Positions 35,872-44,359 of a stretch of 64,000 nucleotides of DNA are shown here, in pieces (the first letter of the stretch is position 1; every line of letters begins with the position of its first letter). The stretch lies in contig CAVFJY010000002.1 of assembly GCA_963623365.1 (NCBI GenBank), positions 1-64,000 of the forward strand. Direction: 5' to 3'. The DNA is from UBA2834 sp963623365 (lineage in GTDB: Bacteria > Patescibacteriota > Saccharimonadia > Saccharimonadales > Saccharimonadaceae). The notes under the pieces were generated by a model that saw only the letters and a list, made by a program, of their open reading frames with translations, was not told the origin of the DNA and made no database searches. Made by a program: the position numbers and the translations under genes.

Positions 35872-37266
35872 ATGGATGGTTTTAAGAAGCCGCATAGAAA
35901 TACTCGCATTCGTCCGCGCAGCCAAGAGCCGGCCGACCAGACCTTAATCAATCTCTACAAAGAAAGCGAATTTGCCCAAGAAAATGCCGCCGAGTTAGCC
36001 GAAGACGGCATCGAAGTCGAAGATGTTGCCACTCCCGACAGCGCCACTACTCCAGAAGATATTACTACCCCCGACGACGATATTGCCGCTTTCATCAACG
36101 ATTCCGGCGATAAAAATCAGCTCGATTTACCTGAACGCGCCGCCGCCAAACATGCGCGCAAACGCGCTGCCAGAAAAGAACGTCGTCGCTCTTCTATCAA
36201 ACGCACGTTTTTAATTTTGTTCGTCATCGCGCTACTTACCGCCGGCGTCGTCACAGGCACGCTCTGGCTCTTTACTCCGTCTATTAACGAGACTGTCTTG
36301 GGCTCCGGCCGCGGCGAAGACGCCGTTGCGGATAACATTTTCTATTCCGCATTAACTGGCCTCGAGATTAGCCAAAACGTCGCCGCCAATGCCGAAGTTA
36401 CCTGCATTATGATTGAAAACAGTACAACCGCACGCCCACAATCGGGCTTGCGCGCCGCCGGTGTTGTCTATGAGGCCATTGCTGAAGGCGGCATCTCTCG
36501 TTTTATGGCTATCTATCAAGACAATAAACCTGAATACATCGGTCCAATTCGCTCCGCCCGCCTTACCTTTGTGCAGCTTGCGAAGCAATATCAATGCGGT
36601 TACGTCCATGTCGGCGGCGCCACCAATGCCATTAATGAACTCAATTCCAGCGGCTACCGCAATATTGACGCTGGTTATTATGAAGAAAAATATGTCTCGC
36701 GCAAGATTAGTTCCGGTCGCCGCGCGCCACATAATGTTTATACGCGCTTTAGCTGGCTCGACCAACTTAATTACGCTAAAGGCTGGAATACTTCCAATTA
36801 CACGCCATTTGCCCGCGTCCAGGCCGACACGATTACCGAGGCTGAGAATCGCGACGCTACCACCATCACCATTAAACTTTCCGGCGATAATTCCTACAAT
36901 CCAGGCTTTACTTACGATGCTAATACGAATACTTATCTACGTTGGCATCAGCATGGTGGCGCACATTACGACAAAGCCGAAGACGGCACACTTACGCAAA
37001 TCTCGCCAACCGTAGTCGTCGCCATGAAAGTACATGTAATCAATCGTGCTGGCGACGTAAATGGTTACAAGGACCATGTTACCTATGGCGAAGGCGACTG
37101 TTTTGTTTTCCAAAATGGCACCGTGACTGCTGGCAAATGGAAACGTGCGACCGCCTCCGACCCACTCAAATTCTATAACTCAAACGACGAAGAAATTTTA
37201 CTCAATCGCGGCCAAACATGGGTAACAGCTTATCCAGACACAATTGGCACCGTAAATTGGAATTAA
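35872..37266 (+). CDS. DUF3048 (YerB-like) membrane-anchored protein
   Basis: 464 aa. A long, acidic cytoplasmic N-terminus (about 1-90) ends in a very basic stretch (KHARKRAARKERRRSSIKR) before one membrane segment (about 113-133). The extracytoplasmic part carries the DUF3048 pattern: CIMIENSTTARPQSGLRAAGVVYEAIAEGGISRFMAIY, YIGPIRSAR, then the C-terminal half with ITIKLSGDNSYNPGFTYDANTNTYLRW and QNGTVTAGKWKRATASDPLKFYN. Family function unknown; YerB of Bacillus is a lipoprotein, here replaced by a transmembrane anchor. Confidence 0.86.
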   Translation: MDGFKKPHRNTRIRPRSQEPADQTLINLYKESEFAQENAAELAEDGIEVEDVATPDSATTPEDITTPDDDIAAFINDSGDKNQLDLPERAAAKHARKRAARKERRRSSIKRTFLILFVIALLTAGVVTGTLWLFTPSINETVLGSGRGEDAVADNIFYSALTGLEISQNVAANAEVTCIMIENSTTARPQSGLRAAGVVYEAIAEGGISRFMAIYQDNKPEYIGPIRSARLTFVQLAKQYQCGYVHVGGATNAINELNSSGYRNIDAGYYEEKYVSRKISSGRRAPHNVYTRFSWLDQLNYAKGWNTSNYTPFARVQADTITEAENRDATTITIKLSGDNSYNPGFTYDANTNTYLRWHQHGGAHYDKAEDGTLTQISPTVVVAMKVHVINRAGDVNGYKDHVTYGEGDCFVFQNGTVTAGKWKRATASDPLKFYNSNDEEILLNRGQTWVTAYPDTIGTVNWN

Positions 37267-37282
37267 TAAGAAAGGAATAAGC

Positions 37283-38332
37283 ATGTTTGGCGGCTACGAT
37301 CCAGCATATAACCCTGAATCACTCGAGAAGAGAAAAGCGAAAGCGGAGCAGCAGGAACTCTCTCAGGAGCAGCAAGAAATAGCGGACAAGTGGGCCGCCT
37401 CGATGAACGAGTTGGACGCTGAGACTACAAGCGCCGAGACCACTGCAATGGACGCCGAAACCGCCGCGCCCGCATCTGCCGAAATCCAGCATTTTAATCC
37501 ACATGACAGCAATGAAACTTCGAATTTTCAACCACTTTCGCCCGAAGAGCAGCGTGCGCAGATGCAAGCCAGCACCAAGATTCCGCCAGAACCATATAAG
37601 ACTTTCGATTCCGATCCACTCAATTCTGATTCGCTCAACCCCGACCCGCTCGACCAGCCATCCGAATCATATGACGAAGACAATCTAGTTGTCGAAGCGA
37701 TTGTTGAAAATTCTGGCAAAGGTTCAGTTGATTTAAATAGCGTCGGCCAAAAGCTTGAGAGCGATGGCGTCGCGATTGCCGACGAAGTCGAAAACTTGCA
37801 ACCAGATATCGCCAATGATCTCGCCAAGGCAGGCACCGAAGACCCTCGCGCCGGCCAAGAATTAGCCGATGAGCTTGCGATTGACGCCGCCGCTTCCGCG
37901 CTCGCCGCTAAAGAAAAAGCCGCCGATACGATTTCCGCCATCGAGAACGAATCCATCACCGTCGAAGCCGAACAGGCCGATTTTGAGCAGACTGTCGCTG
38001 AACTAGATACCTTGATTGATACCGCCGAAAATACCGCCGTACAAGCCGGCAAAGCGGTTTCCGAGAAAGTTGACCAAGCACGCAAACTGTCCGAAGAAGC
38101 CAAAGACGCCGTCACTGAGGCCGAGAATAAGGTCGCCGCTGACGCTGAAGCCGACCAGGCCGAAGTCAATGCTAAGCACGCTGAGACCAACAAGGCCGAC
38201 GCCGCCGAAGCCTCGCTCGAGGACGACGAAGCCGAAGACAAGAACGAAAAAAATACTTCCGACTTCAATCCCGATGATTATCCAGAACTCAAGGACCTTG
38301 GAAAAACTGACCGCCAGTCGATTTTCGCCTAA
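37283..38332 (+). CDS. Acidic, Ala/Glu-rich coiled-coil protein
   Basis: 349 aa. Not recognised. Low complexity, rich in Ala, Glu and Asp, with a predicted long coiled coil (about 190-320) and no membrane segment or signal. Short SDPLNSDSLNPDPL repeats near residue 110. AAAGGA lies about 7 nt before ATG; 16 bases after the DUF3048 gene, so probably the same operon. Its large acidic cytoplasmic body could pair with the basic segment of the neighbour, which is only a guess. Confidence 0.68.
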   Translation: MFGGYDPAYNPESLEKRKAKAEQQELSQEQQEIADKWAASMNELDAETTSAETTAMDAETAAPASAEIQHFNPHDSNETSNFQPLSPEEQRAQMQASTKIPPEPYKTFDSDPLNSDSLNPDPLDQPSESYDEDNLVVEAIVENSGKGSVDLNSVGQKLESDGVAIADEVENLQPDIANDLAKAGTEDPRAGQELADELAIDAAASALAAKEKAADTISAIENESITVEAEQADFEQTVAELDTLIDTAENTAVQAGKAVSEKVDQARKLSEEAKDAVTEAENKVAADAEADQAEVNAKHAETNKADAAEASLEDDEAEDKNEKNTSDFNPDDYPELKDLGKTDRQSIFA

Positions 38333-38396
38333 GCTCGCTTGCGGCGAAATTTCAAGAAAGTTTTTGTTGCCAAAGAGATATTATGAGAGTAAATAG

Positions 38397-39487
38397 ATGA
38401 GGCAGAGTGTCATGAAAACAGGAGTTACCCAAAATAGAACGATATATTTTGACTATTTAAGAGTGTTCGCAACCGCTGCAGTCATACTACTACACGTCGC
38501 TGCTTTTAATTGGCTCAGTACAGACGTTAATGGATACGATTGGAAAGTTTTTAACTTTTACGACAGTATCGTCAGATGGGGAGTACCTGTTTTCGTAATG
38601 ATAAGTGGGGCACTTTTTCTGGGCAGAGATGATATATCAATAAAAAAATATATTCTAAGTATATTCTCAGATTGGCAACTGCATATATCTTTTGGAGTTT
38701 CATTTATTATTTATTCGCTGGGGAAACCGTGCTGAAACAATTTCAACTTTTATTCCAGTCAGGAGGAGCGGCTAGATTTACATCTATCATAAATGGTCCT
38801 TATCACTTATGGTTTGTGCCGATGATTGCAGGGATTTATATGTGCATACCATTTTTAAAGCAAATAGTAAAAAATCAGAAAACAACGACTTATTTCTTGA
38901 TTCTTTCTTTCATATTTTGGTTTGTTATTCCTCAGTGTGTTTGCTTGATAAATGATTTTGGCGGAGAAAAATTAATCAATATAACTAATGTTTTGTATGA
39001 AAGAGTAAATGCTCTGCAATTAAACCTCGTTTTGAATTATGCATTCTATTTTGTTTTAGGATATAGACTTTCCAAAATAAAATTTGAGAAGAAAACAAGA
39101 TTAACGATATACGCACTGGGAGTATTCGGGGCCTTGTTTACAATCATCATAGAAATGATAGTATCAATTAAAACGCAGACCGCCACCGTGACATATTATG
39201 CAAATTCAAGAGTTAATATATTTCTTGAAGCGCTAGCTATTTTTGAATTATGTAAAAATATTCAATTCAAAGAAAATAAATTGATAGTCTTATTGTCAAA
39301 ATGGAGTTTTGGAGCTTATCTAGTTCATGCATTAATTATTGAACAAATAGCAAAACATGGATTAAATACATTATCGTTTAATTCAGCAATCGCAACATTA
39401 GTTATAGTAGCTATCGTATTTGTTGTCTCATTTGCAATTTCGGGCATCATGCATCGCATTCCCATAGCAAAAAAGTATATCGTGTAA
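38397..39487 (+). pseudogene. Acyltransferase-3 family membrane protein, frameshifted in a poly-A run
   Basis: Two frames together encode one AT3 (OafA/WfgZ-type) O-acyltransferase of about 360 aa with about ten membrane segments. The first frame (from 38397) gives IYFDYLRVFATAAVILLHVAAFNW and VPVFVMISGALFLGRDDISIKK; the second continues after A7 at 38642-38648 as KYILRLATAYIFWSFIYYL, then NGPYHLWFVPMI and KWSFGAYLVHALII. One more A in the run would restore the full protein. Composition is much more AT-rich than the neighbours, which suggests transfer. Possible states: dead gene, phase-variable gene, or slippage-rescued gene. Confidence 0.85.
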
Positions 39488-39518
39488 GCTATAAATAACA
39501 GATAGTTGAGTTGATATA

Positions 39519-39541
39519 TAAAAAAGAGTCCTTTCAGACTC
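39519..39541 (-). terminator. Terminator of tRNA-Glu(CUC)
   Basis: On the minus strand GAGTC-TGAAAG-GACTC followed by TTTTTT. Confidence 0.72.
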
Positions 39542-39553
39542 AGCTCTAAAAAA

Positions 39554-39630
39554 TGGTGATCTCGGAGGGAGTCGAACCCTCGATTTTCTGGATGAGAACC
39601 AGACGTCCTGGACCACTAGACGACGAGACC
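39554..39630 (-). tRNA. tRNA-Glu (anticodon CUC)
   Basis: Acceptor GGTCTCG/CGAGATC with encoded CCA; anticodon stem TCTGG/CCAGA with loop TTCTCAT gives CUC; T arm GAGGGTTCGACTCCCTC. It lies directly downstream of the AT-rich acyltransferase island. Confidence 0.95.
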
Positions 39631-39717
39631 AGCTGCGCTTAGTTTAACAGAATCTGATCGCTTTTGCAAACAGATAGCACATAGTGTATACTGAAGCCAA
39701 AAGAGGAGTTGTATTAT

Positions 39718-40170
39718 ATGCAAACCGTTCGACGTTATTGGCGCATCATTTTTCCCATGATTGTCGCTCTAATTATTTGGATTTTTTCGTCGCAAACCGG
39801 CGACGTCTCCGATTCCAAGTCCCTCGAAGTCGCCCAAATCTTTGGTCTCAGCAATGAAGCTGCGCGCACGCTTGCACATTTCATTCTCTTTGGCTCGCTC
39901 GGCTACACCCTCTGTAGCTTCATCAAAGGCCTCTATCCCCAAGCTTTCCCCACGCTCAACCTTATCGCCTATCCAATTATTGTTGTCACCGTCTTCGGTG
40001 CCATCGACGAAGTCCACCAGATTACCGTAGCGGGCCGCAATGCCAAAATCGGCGAAGTCTTTATTGATACTTTAGCCGGCTTCTCCGGCATTCTGCTTTA
40101 TGTCGCCGTCTTCTGCTTCTGGCGGATATTTTTGCACCGTCGTCAGGTCATTAAAGCTCAAAATACCTAA
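39718..40170 (+). CDS. VanZ-family membrane protein
   Basis: 150 aa. Four membrane segments, with family marks IIWIFSSQTGDVSDSKS, AHFILFGSLGYTL and FGAIDEVHQITVAGRNAKIGEVFIDTLAG. VanZ-like proteins are linked to teicoplanin resistance in enterococci, but most homologues have unknown roles in the envelope. GAGGAG lies 9 nt before the chosen ATG; the upstream TTG would be too close to that site. Confidence 0.88.
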   Translation: MQTVRRYWRIIFPMIVALIIWIFSSQTGDVSDSKSLEVAQIFGLSNEAARTLAHFILFGSLGYTLCSFIKGLYPQAFPTLNLIAYPIIVVTVFGAIDEVHQITVAGRNAKIGEVFIDTLAGFSGILLYVAVFCFWRIFLHRRQVIKAQNT

Positions 40171-40198
40171 AAGATTTCCCCAAAGGGGCTATCTTTCC
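40171..40198 (+). terminator. Weak hairpin, possible terminator
   Basis: AAGAT-TT-CCCC-AAA-GGGG-CT-ATCTT: a CCCC/GGGG stem extended through an internal mismatch. T-run is poor. Confidence 0.4.
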
Positions 40199-40233
40199 AT
40201 TATATCACACTTGCGCATTTTTGTCAAGTTTGT

Positions 40234-40239
40234 TAAACT
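40234..40239 (+). promoter_or_regulatory. Extended -10 deciding the der start
   Basis: TGT-TAAACT, seven bases, ATG at 40247. Confidence 0.58.
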
Positions 40240-40246
40240 GTTAACT

Positions 40247-41548
40247 ATGAAATTACCCGTCGTTGCAATTATCGGCCAAACTAATGCCGGCAAATCCAGT
40301 CTCTTTAACCGTCTCGTGCGCAAGTCGCAGGCGATTGTTGCCCGCGAAGCTGGTACTACTCGCGACAATGTCGTGGGCAAGGTTGAGAATCGCTATATTT
40401 TGATTGATACTGCTGGTTTGAAAGAGGCCGAAGATGATTTTGAGGCGCATATCCAAGACCAAATCGATGACGCCGTGACTTCTGCCGACATGATCCTGAT
40501 TGCAATGGACGCAACTAAATATCCTAATCACGACGACAAACTCATCGCCAAAAAAGCCCTCAAATCCGGTAAGCCCATCCTGCTCCTGCTCAATAAAGCC
40601 GACCTCGGCGAAGCCCTGCCGCTTGAAGAATTTTATAGCCTTGGCATTCAAGACATGCTTTGCGTCTCCGCTACGACCGGACTAAATCTTAATGAACTTC
40701 GCGCCAAAATCCTCGCTCATCTCAAGCAACTTGGCTTCAAGGCCAGCACGGCTAGCGCCAAAACCAACACGCTTAAACTTGCTCTCATCGGCCGCCCAAA
40801 CGTGGGCAAAAGTTCGCTCTTCAATTCACTCGCCCAAAAACAGCAAGCGATTGTGGCGAATTTAAGTGGCACCACTCGCGATATCAACCGCACCGAAATT
40901 AAATACAAAGGCCAAACCATCGAATTACTCGACACCGCCGGCTTGCGCAAACCGGGAAAGCGCGAAGTTGGTATCGAGAAATTCTCCGCGTTGCGCAGTC
41001 TCGCCGCCATCGAAGAGGCCGACGTTTGCTGCTTGCTCATCGATAGCACCGAACCGCATTCCAAGCTCGATCAGTCACTCGCCGGCGAAATCGCCAAAGC
41101 GGGGAAAGGCATTATCCTCGTCGTCACCAAAACCGACCTCGAGCACAAAGATTCCGACGAAATTCTCGATAATCTTGAATATGATTTCAATTTCGTGCCT
41201 TATGCGCCCGTCGTAATGACCTCCAGTTTAACTGGCAAAAACGTAACTAAAATCTTCGAACTCGCCCAGCAAATCGACGCCGCTCGCCACGCCGAGCTTA
41301 AAACTTCCGACTTAAACAAGCTTCTTATGGATGCCGTCGCTAGCCATCCGCCGGCCGGCCTCAAAAATACCCACCCCAAGCTCCGCTACATGGTTCAGAC
41401 CGACAGCTGCCCGCCATGGTTCGTTGTTTATGGCAGTAATCTCAGCTTGCTCCATTGGAGCTACAAGCGCTATCTTGAGCGTCGCCTCCGCGAGGCCTAC
41501 GATTTCACCGGCACACCAATCTTTTTCTCCTTTAGGAACCGTGACTAA
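40247..41548 (+). CDS. der: Ribosome assembly GTPase Der (EngA)
   Basis: 433 aa, tandem GTPase. Domain 1: GQTNAGKSSLFNRL, DTAGL, NKAD. Domain 2: GRPNVGKSSLFNSL, DTAGLRKPG, TKTD. C-terminal KH-like domain (about 345-430) with YMVQTDSCPPWFVVYG. Der acts in 50S subunit maturation. The first P-loop has A instead of the more usual V (NAGKSS), within family range. The start is set by its own promoter, after the vanZ gene. Confidence 0.97.
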   Translation: MKLPVVAIIGQTNAGKSSLFNRLVRKSQAIVAREAGTTRDNVVGKVENRYILIDTAGLKEAEDDFEAHIQDQIDDAVTSADMILIAMDATKYPNHDDKLIAKKALKSGKPILLLLNKADLGEALPLEEFYSLGIQDMLCVSATTGLNLNELRAKILAHLKQLGFKASTASAKTNTLKLALIGRPNVGKSSLFNSLAQKQQAIVANLSGTTRDINRTEIKYKGQTIELLDTAGLRKPGKREVGIEKFSALRSLAAIEEADVCCLLIDSTEPHSKLDQSLAGEIAKAGKGIILVVTKTDLEHKDSDEILDNLEYDFNFVPYAPVVMTSSLTGKNVTKIFELAQQIDAARHAELKTSDLNKLLMDAVASHPPAGLKNTHPKLRYMVQTDSCPPWFVVYGSNLSLLHWSYKRYLERRLREAYDFTGTPIFFSFRNRD

Positions 41549-41563
41549 CTCCCAAAAACATGT

Positions 41564-41604
41564 TATAATAAGAGAGACAAAATGAACTCAAGTATTCATT
41601 TTGT
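41564..41604 (+). promoter_or_regulatory. Promoter and 5'-terminal hairpin of the phoH leader
   Basis: TGT-TATAAT (41564-41569) would start RNA near 41576. The first transcribed bases form ACAAAATGA/TCATTTTGT (9 bp, loop of 10), followed by an unstructured stretch and AAAGGAGG. Confidence 0.6.
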
Positions 41605-41659
41605 TAGCACTTTTTCAACGTAGTTACACAGGCAATCAGAAAAGGAGGGGATTTTCTAT

Positions 41660-43195
41660 ATGCAGAATCCTAATCAAGCGTTCACATTCGATCGTGACAC
41701 CCATTACGTGGTGGACCTCAACGCTGCTTTAAATTTTCCGGAATTTTTCGATCCCACCGCAAAACTTCCTGAGAGACATCTCATTATCTCTCGTATTTAC
41801 CAGAAGAGTTTGCACAAAATGCGCGAAGAGAATTCCGATCGTGGCACCGCTGCCAGCGATTTGGCTAAGTTGCTCTACGAGCTCATCACGCAAGGTCGCA
41901 AGACTCAGAATGATGGCGCCGAGGAGTATCATCTTGGCGAGAAGTTGCATGTCATCTTCGACTACCAAGACCATAGCTACACTGGCCGCCACATCGATGG
42001 TGAGCATATCAAGGAGACGATCGCTCTGGCGGAATATTGGAGCACGCAGTCGACGATTAATCATGTCACCGTGCTAACCAATGACCCCATCATGCAGATT
42101 TCTGCCCAAGATCGCCCTAAGCTCGATATCCACATGTTTAGCCCCGCGCCTTATATTGGCCGTCGTCGTATTTACGACGAAGGCGCCATCAATTATTGGC
42201 GCAAGAGTAAGAATATGTCGCTTAGCACTTTCTATAGTTTCTGCTCAGATACTGAGCCGCTCAAGCCAAACGAATTCGTGCTCTTTGGTAAAACCAATAG
42301 CTTTGGTCATATTGGCCGCTATGACGCCAATCGTGAGCGCATCGTACCGCTCAAGTATTACCGCGAGCTACATAATGTCACGCCGACAAGCGAGCAGCAG
42401 GCAATGGCAATTGAGGCCTTAATGGCGCCCGCCGACGAAATCGGCGTTGTCATCCTCTTTGGCTCTGCTGGTTCCGGTAAGACTTTCGCCACAACTGCTT
42501 GCGCCTTGGCGCAAACTGGCATTGCCGATGCGAGATACATCGACTTGCCGCGAACCGGCGAACCTGCCGCATATTCCGGCCGCCAAAACGGCAAACGCAA
42601 CCGCAAGAAATCGGCATCCGTCGAAGACGCTAGCGCCATCATCTTGCCGAACAGGGAAAAGCAATATCCTTATCAGAATATCGCTTTTCTTCCGCCTGAC
42701 AGCATGTTGGGCGTTAGAATGGCCGCCGTGCCGGGCGATGAGCGTGCTAAGCTTGCTGGCAAAACCTATGCCATTCGTGACAATATCGAAGCCTACTTGC
42801 GCGTTTGCGGTGACAAGAAAGAAGGTGGCCTCGAGCTAACCGAACGTGACCTCGACGCCCGCGCCGCGTCAATCATGAATCAGATTGACTTGTTCCCGCT
42901 AGGCGAAATTAACGGCCGCAGTTTCTGGAATGAATTCCTTATTTGTGACGAAGCGCAGTTCTATACGCTCGCACAAATCAAGGCTTGCATCGAACGTTGC
43001 GATTGCGGCACTAAGTTGGCGCTTTGTGGTGACCCTAGTCAGATCAATAACCCGTTTAGCTGGTACGGCAATTCGCTTGCTCGCGCGGTGCGTTATCTTG
43101 GCGGAGACCCTAAAGTCGCCGTGATTCGCTTCGAAGGCGAAGAAAATATCCGTCGTCCGGGCGCGCAAATCATTGCCCGCTCTTGGCCGCACTAA
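41660..43195 (+). CDS. PIN-PhoH ATPase (PhoH2/YlaK-like)
   Basis: 511 aa. N-terminal PIN-type RNase domain (about 15-185) with HYVVDLNAAL (Asp19) and VTVLTNDPIMQ (Asp142); C-terminal PhoH ATPase with FGSAGSGKTFATT (267-279), IAFLPPDSMLG, WNEFLICDEAQ (Walker B) and LCGDPSQIN. PhoH2 proteins act as RNA helicase-RNases in some actinobacteria. A basic insertion (SGRQNGKRNRKKSAS, about 306-320) separates Walker A from the FLP motif. GGAGG is 11 nt from ATG, a longer spacing than usual. Confidence 0.88.
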   Translation: MQNPNQAFTFDRDTHYVVDLNAALNFPEFFDPTAKLPERHLIISRIYQKSLHKMREENSDRGTAASDLAKLLYELITQGRKTQNDGAEEYHLGEKLHVIFDYQDHSYTGRHIDGEHIKETIALAEYWSTQSTINHVTVLTNDPIMQISAQDRPKLDIHMFSPAPYIGRRRIYDEGAINYWRKSKNMSLSTFYSFCSDTEPLKPNEFVLFGKTNSFGHIGRYDANRERIVPLKYYRELHNVTPTSEQQAMAIEALMAPADEIGVVILFGSAGSGKTFATTACALAQTGIADARYIDLPRTGEPAAYSGRQNGKRNRKKSASVEDASAIILPNREKQYPYQNIAFLPPDSMLGVRMAAVPGDERAKLAGKTYAIRDNIEAYLRVCGDKKEGGLELTERDLDARAASIMNQIDLFPLGEINGRSFWNEFLICDEAQFYTLAQIKACIERCDCGTKLALCGDPSQINNPFSWYGNSLARAVRYLGGDPKVAVIRFEGEENIRRPGAQIIARSWPH

Positions 43196-43266
43196 GCTTT
43201 CGAGGTCTGCAACGACGTAACTATGATTTGTCTAGGTTTTAGTTCCGACTGAAGTCTAGACGCCTT

Positions 43267-43295
43267 AAGGGTCGACTGTTTAGTCGGCCCTTTTT
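43267..43295 (+). terminator. Intrinsic terminator after phoH
   Basis: AAGGGTCGACT-loop-AGTCGGCCCTT with TTTTT, one wobble; same design as the terminator at 17.6 kb. Confidence 0.86.
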
Positions 43296-43300
43296 CATGT

Positions 43301-43306
43301 TAAAAT
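43301..43306 (+). promoter_or_regulatory. Extended -10 for leaderless pth
   Basis: TGT-TAAAAT, seven bases, ATG at 43314; it directly follows the terminator T-run. Confidence 0.62.
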
Positions 43307-43313
43307 TATCTCT

Positions 43314-43829
43314 ATGAAGGTCATATTCGGCTTCGGCAATCCGGGGCATAAATACAATTTTACGCGCCACAATTTTGGCTTTTTAGCGCTGGATTTTTAT
43401 GCCAAAGTTCACAATCTCGAATTTCGTCCTCAGCCAAAGTTCAAAGCCGACATTGCTCAGGCCGATAGTCTTTTGCTTGTCAAACCGCAAACTTTCTATA
43501 ACGATGTCGGTCTTTCCGTGCGTAGTATTTATGATTTTTACAAACTCACGCCACAGGATATCCTGATTATTTGCGACGATTTTAATCTGCCTTTTGGTAA
43601 GCTGCGTTTTCGCGAGCGAGGTAGCGCGGGTGGCAACAATGGGCTCAAGTCTACTGTCGCGCATCTGGGCAGCGAAGATTTTCCACGCCTGCGCCTAGGA
43701 ACTGGCAACGACAGCCTACGCAGCCGTATCGGTGACGTCGATTTTGTTTTGTCAAAATTCACGCCCGCAGAGCATGACCAACTGCCTACCGTTCTTCGCG
43801 AAATCAGCGATTTTATGGCAAAATATTAG
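43314..43829 (+). CDS. pth: Peptidyl-tRNA hydrolase
   Basis: 171 aa, slightly short. GFGNPGHKYNFTRHNFGF contains the catalytic His; KPQTFYNDVG, IICDDFNLPFGKLRFRERGSAGGNNGLKS and FPRLRLGTGND are the other conserved blocks. It releases peptides from drop-off peptidyl-tRNAs. KPQTFYN replaces the more common KPxTYMN, within variation. Leaderless; no partner gene follows. Confidence 0.96.
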   Translation: MKVIFGFGNPGHKYNFTRHNFGFLALDFYAKVHNLEFRPQPKFKADIAQADSLLLVKPQTFYNDVGLSVRSIYDFYKLTPQDILIICDDFNLPFGKLRFRERGSAGGNNGLKSTVAHLGSEDFPRLRLGTGNDSLRSRIGDVDFVLSKFTPAEHDQLPTVLREISDFMAKY

Positions 43830-43958
43830 TTTCTCATAAATTTTATAACACTTTTTGCAAAATTAACAATAAGCAGTTTGACCCCTGTAAAATCCGCATT
43901 TTATTCGCCGAATTCACCATTTTTGCTATTGAAATTACAAAAAAGCATGAAAAAACTG

Positions 43959-43987
43959 TTGACTTAAAATCAAACATGTGCTATTAT
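43959..43987 (+). promoter_or_regulatory. Canonical -35/-10 promoter of candidate ncRNA
   Basis: TTGACT, 17 bases, TATTAT. Most promoters in this window are extended -10 without a -35; this is one of two with a full -35 box. Confidence 0.75.
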
Positions 43988-44251
43988 AAACACAGTTTCA
44001 ATCACACTGATTGAAAGCCGCACCTAAATAATCTATAACTATGCTAGTTATCTAGCATTTGTTGCGTGCTTTAGAATCACTTTCAAGCTTCAAATTTTCT
44101 TTCCATAATTTGAAGCCAAAAGTATTACCTCCACTTAGAAAGTCTCTTTCTAAAGCTAGCAACCCCTATAACCGGCGGACCCCAATGTGTGAGGTGGGTC
44201 ACGCTTCCGGATCTTCCGGATGCCTTAGGAGGTGTGTTGTAGGGCCAAATA

Positions 44252-44287
44252 GCCCCAGGTGATGCCCACCCTTACCTGGGGCTTTTT
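44252..44287 (+). terminator. First terminator of the candidate ncRNA
   Basis: GCCCCAGGT-loop-ACCTGGGGC, TTTTT. Confidence 0.87.
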
Positions 44288-44300
44288 GGTGTGCCGCGCT

Positions 44301-44330
44301 AGCATAAGCCGGTTCACCTTATGCTTTTTT
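44301..44330 (+). terminator. Second, tandem terminator
   Basis: AGCATAAG-loop-CTTATGCT, TTTTT. Tandem terminators suggest a strongly transcribed unit. Confidence 0.8.
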
Positions 44331-44346
44331 GCCAAATTTAGTATGA

Positions 44347-44352
44347 TATTAT
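44347..44352 (+). promoter_or_regulatory. Extended -10 for leaderless topA
   Basis: TGA-TATTAT, seven bases, ATG at 44360. Confidence 0.58.
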
Positions 44353-44359
44353 ATAACAC

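Larger units (their letters stand above)
43994..44330 (+). ncRNA. Candidate structured non-coding RNA, about 300 nt
   Basis: A 530-bp gap without a convincing gene, between pth and topA. After a strong promoter the predicted RNA carries serial hairpins: TTTCAATCA/TGATTGAAA (43996-44016), ATGCTAG/CTAGCAT (44041-44058, or the exclusive alternative ATAACTA/TAGTTAT at 44035-44051), GCTTCAAATT/AATTTGAAGC (44087-44116), TTAGAAAG/CTTTCTAA (44135-44153), then a GC-rich part with TCCGGA/TCCGGA (44206-44220), and two terminators. I see no tmRNA, RNase P, SRP or 6S signature I could defend. A 67-codon frame over 44059-44262 lacks a start signal. Confidence 0.6.

Noticed and set aside
37528..38268. 246-codon Ser-rich frame antisense to the acidic coiled-coil protein
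   Set aside because: It is the complement of GAA/GCC-rich codons; no start signals.
44059..44262. 67-codon frame across the candidate ncRNA
   Set aside because: TTG start inside a hairpin and no ribosome site; the hairpin series and terminators fit a structured RNA better.
43830..44340. tmRNA, RNase P RNA, SRP RNA or 6S RNA at the pth-topA gap
   Set aside because: No tRNA-like ends with CCA, no GAGGAAAGUCC/ACAGAAA blocks, no GGTCAGG...GGAAG SRP core; a long single 6S-type rod is not apparent.
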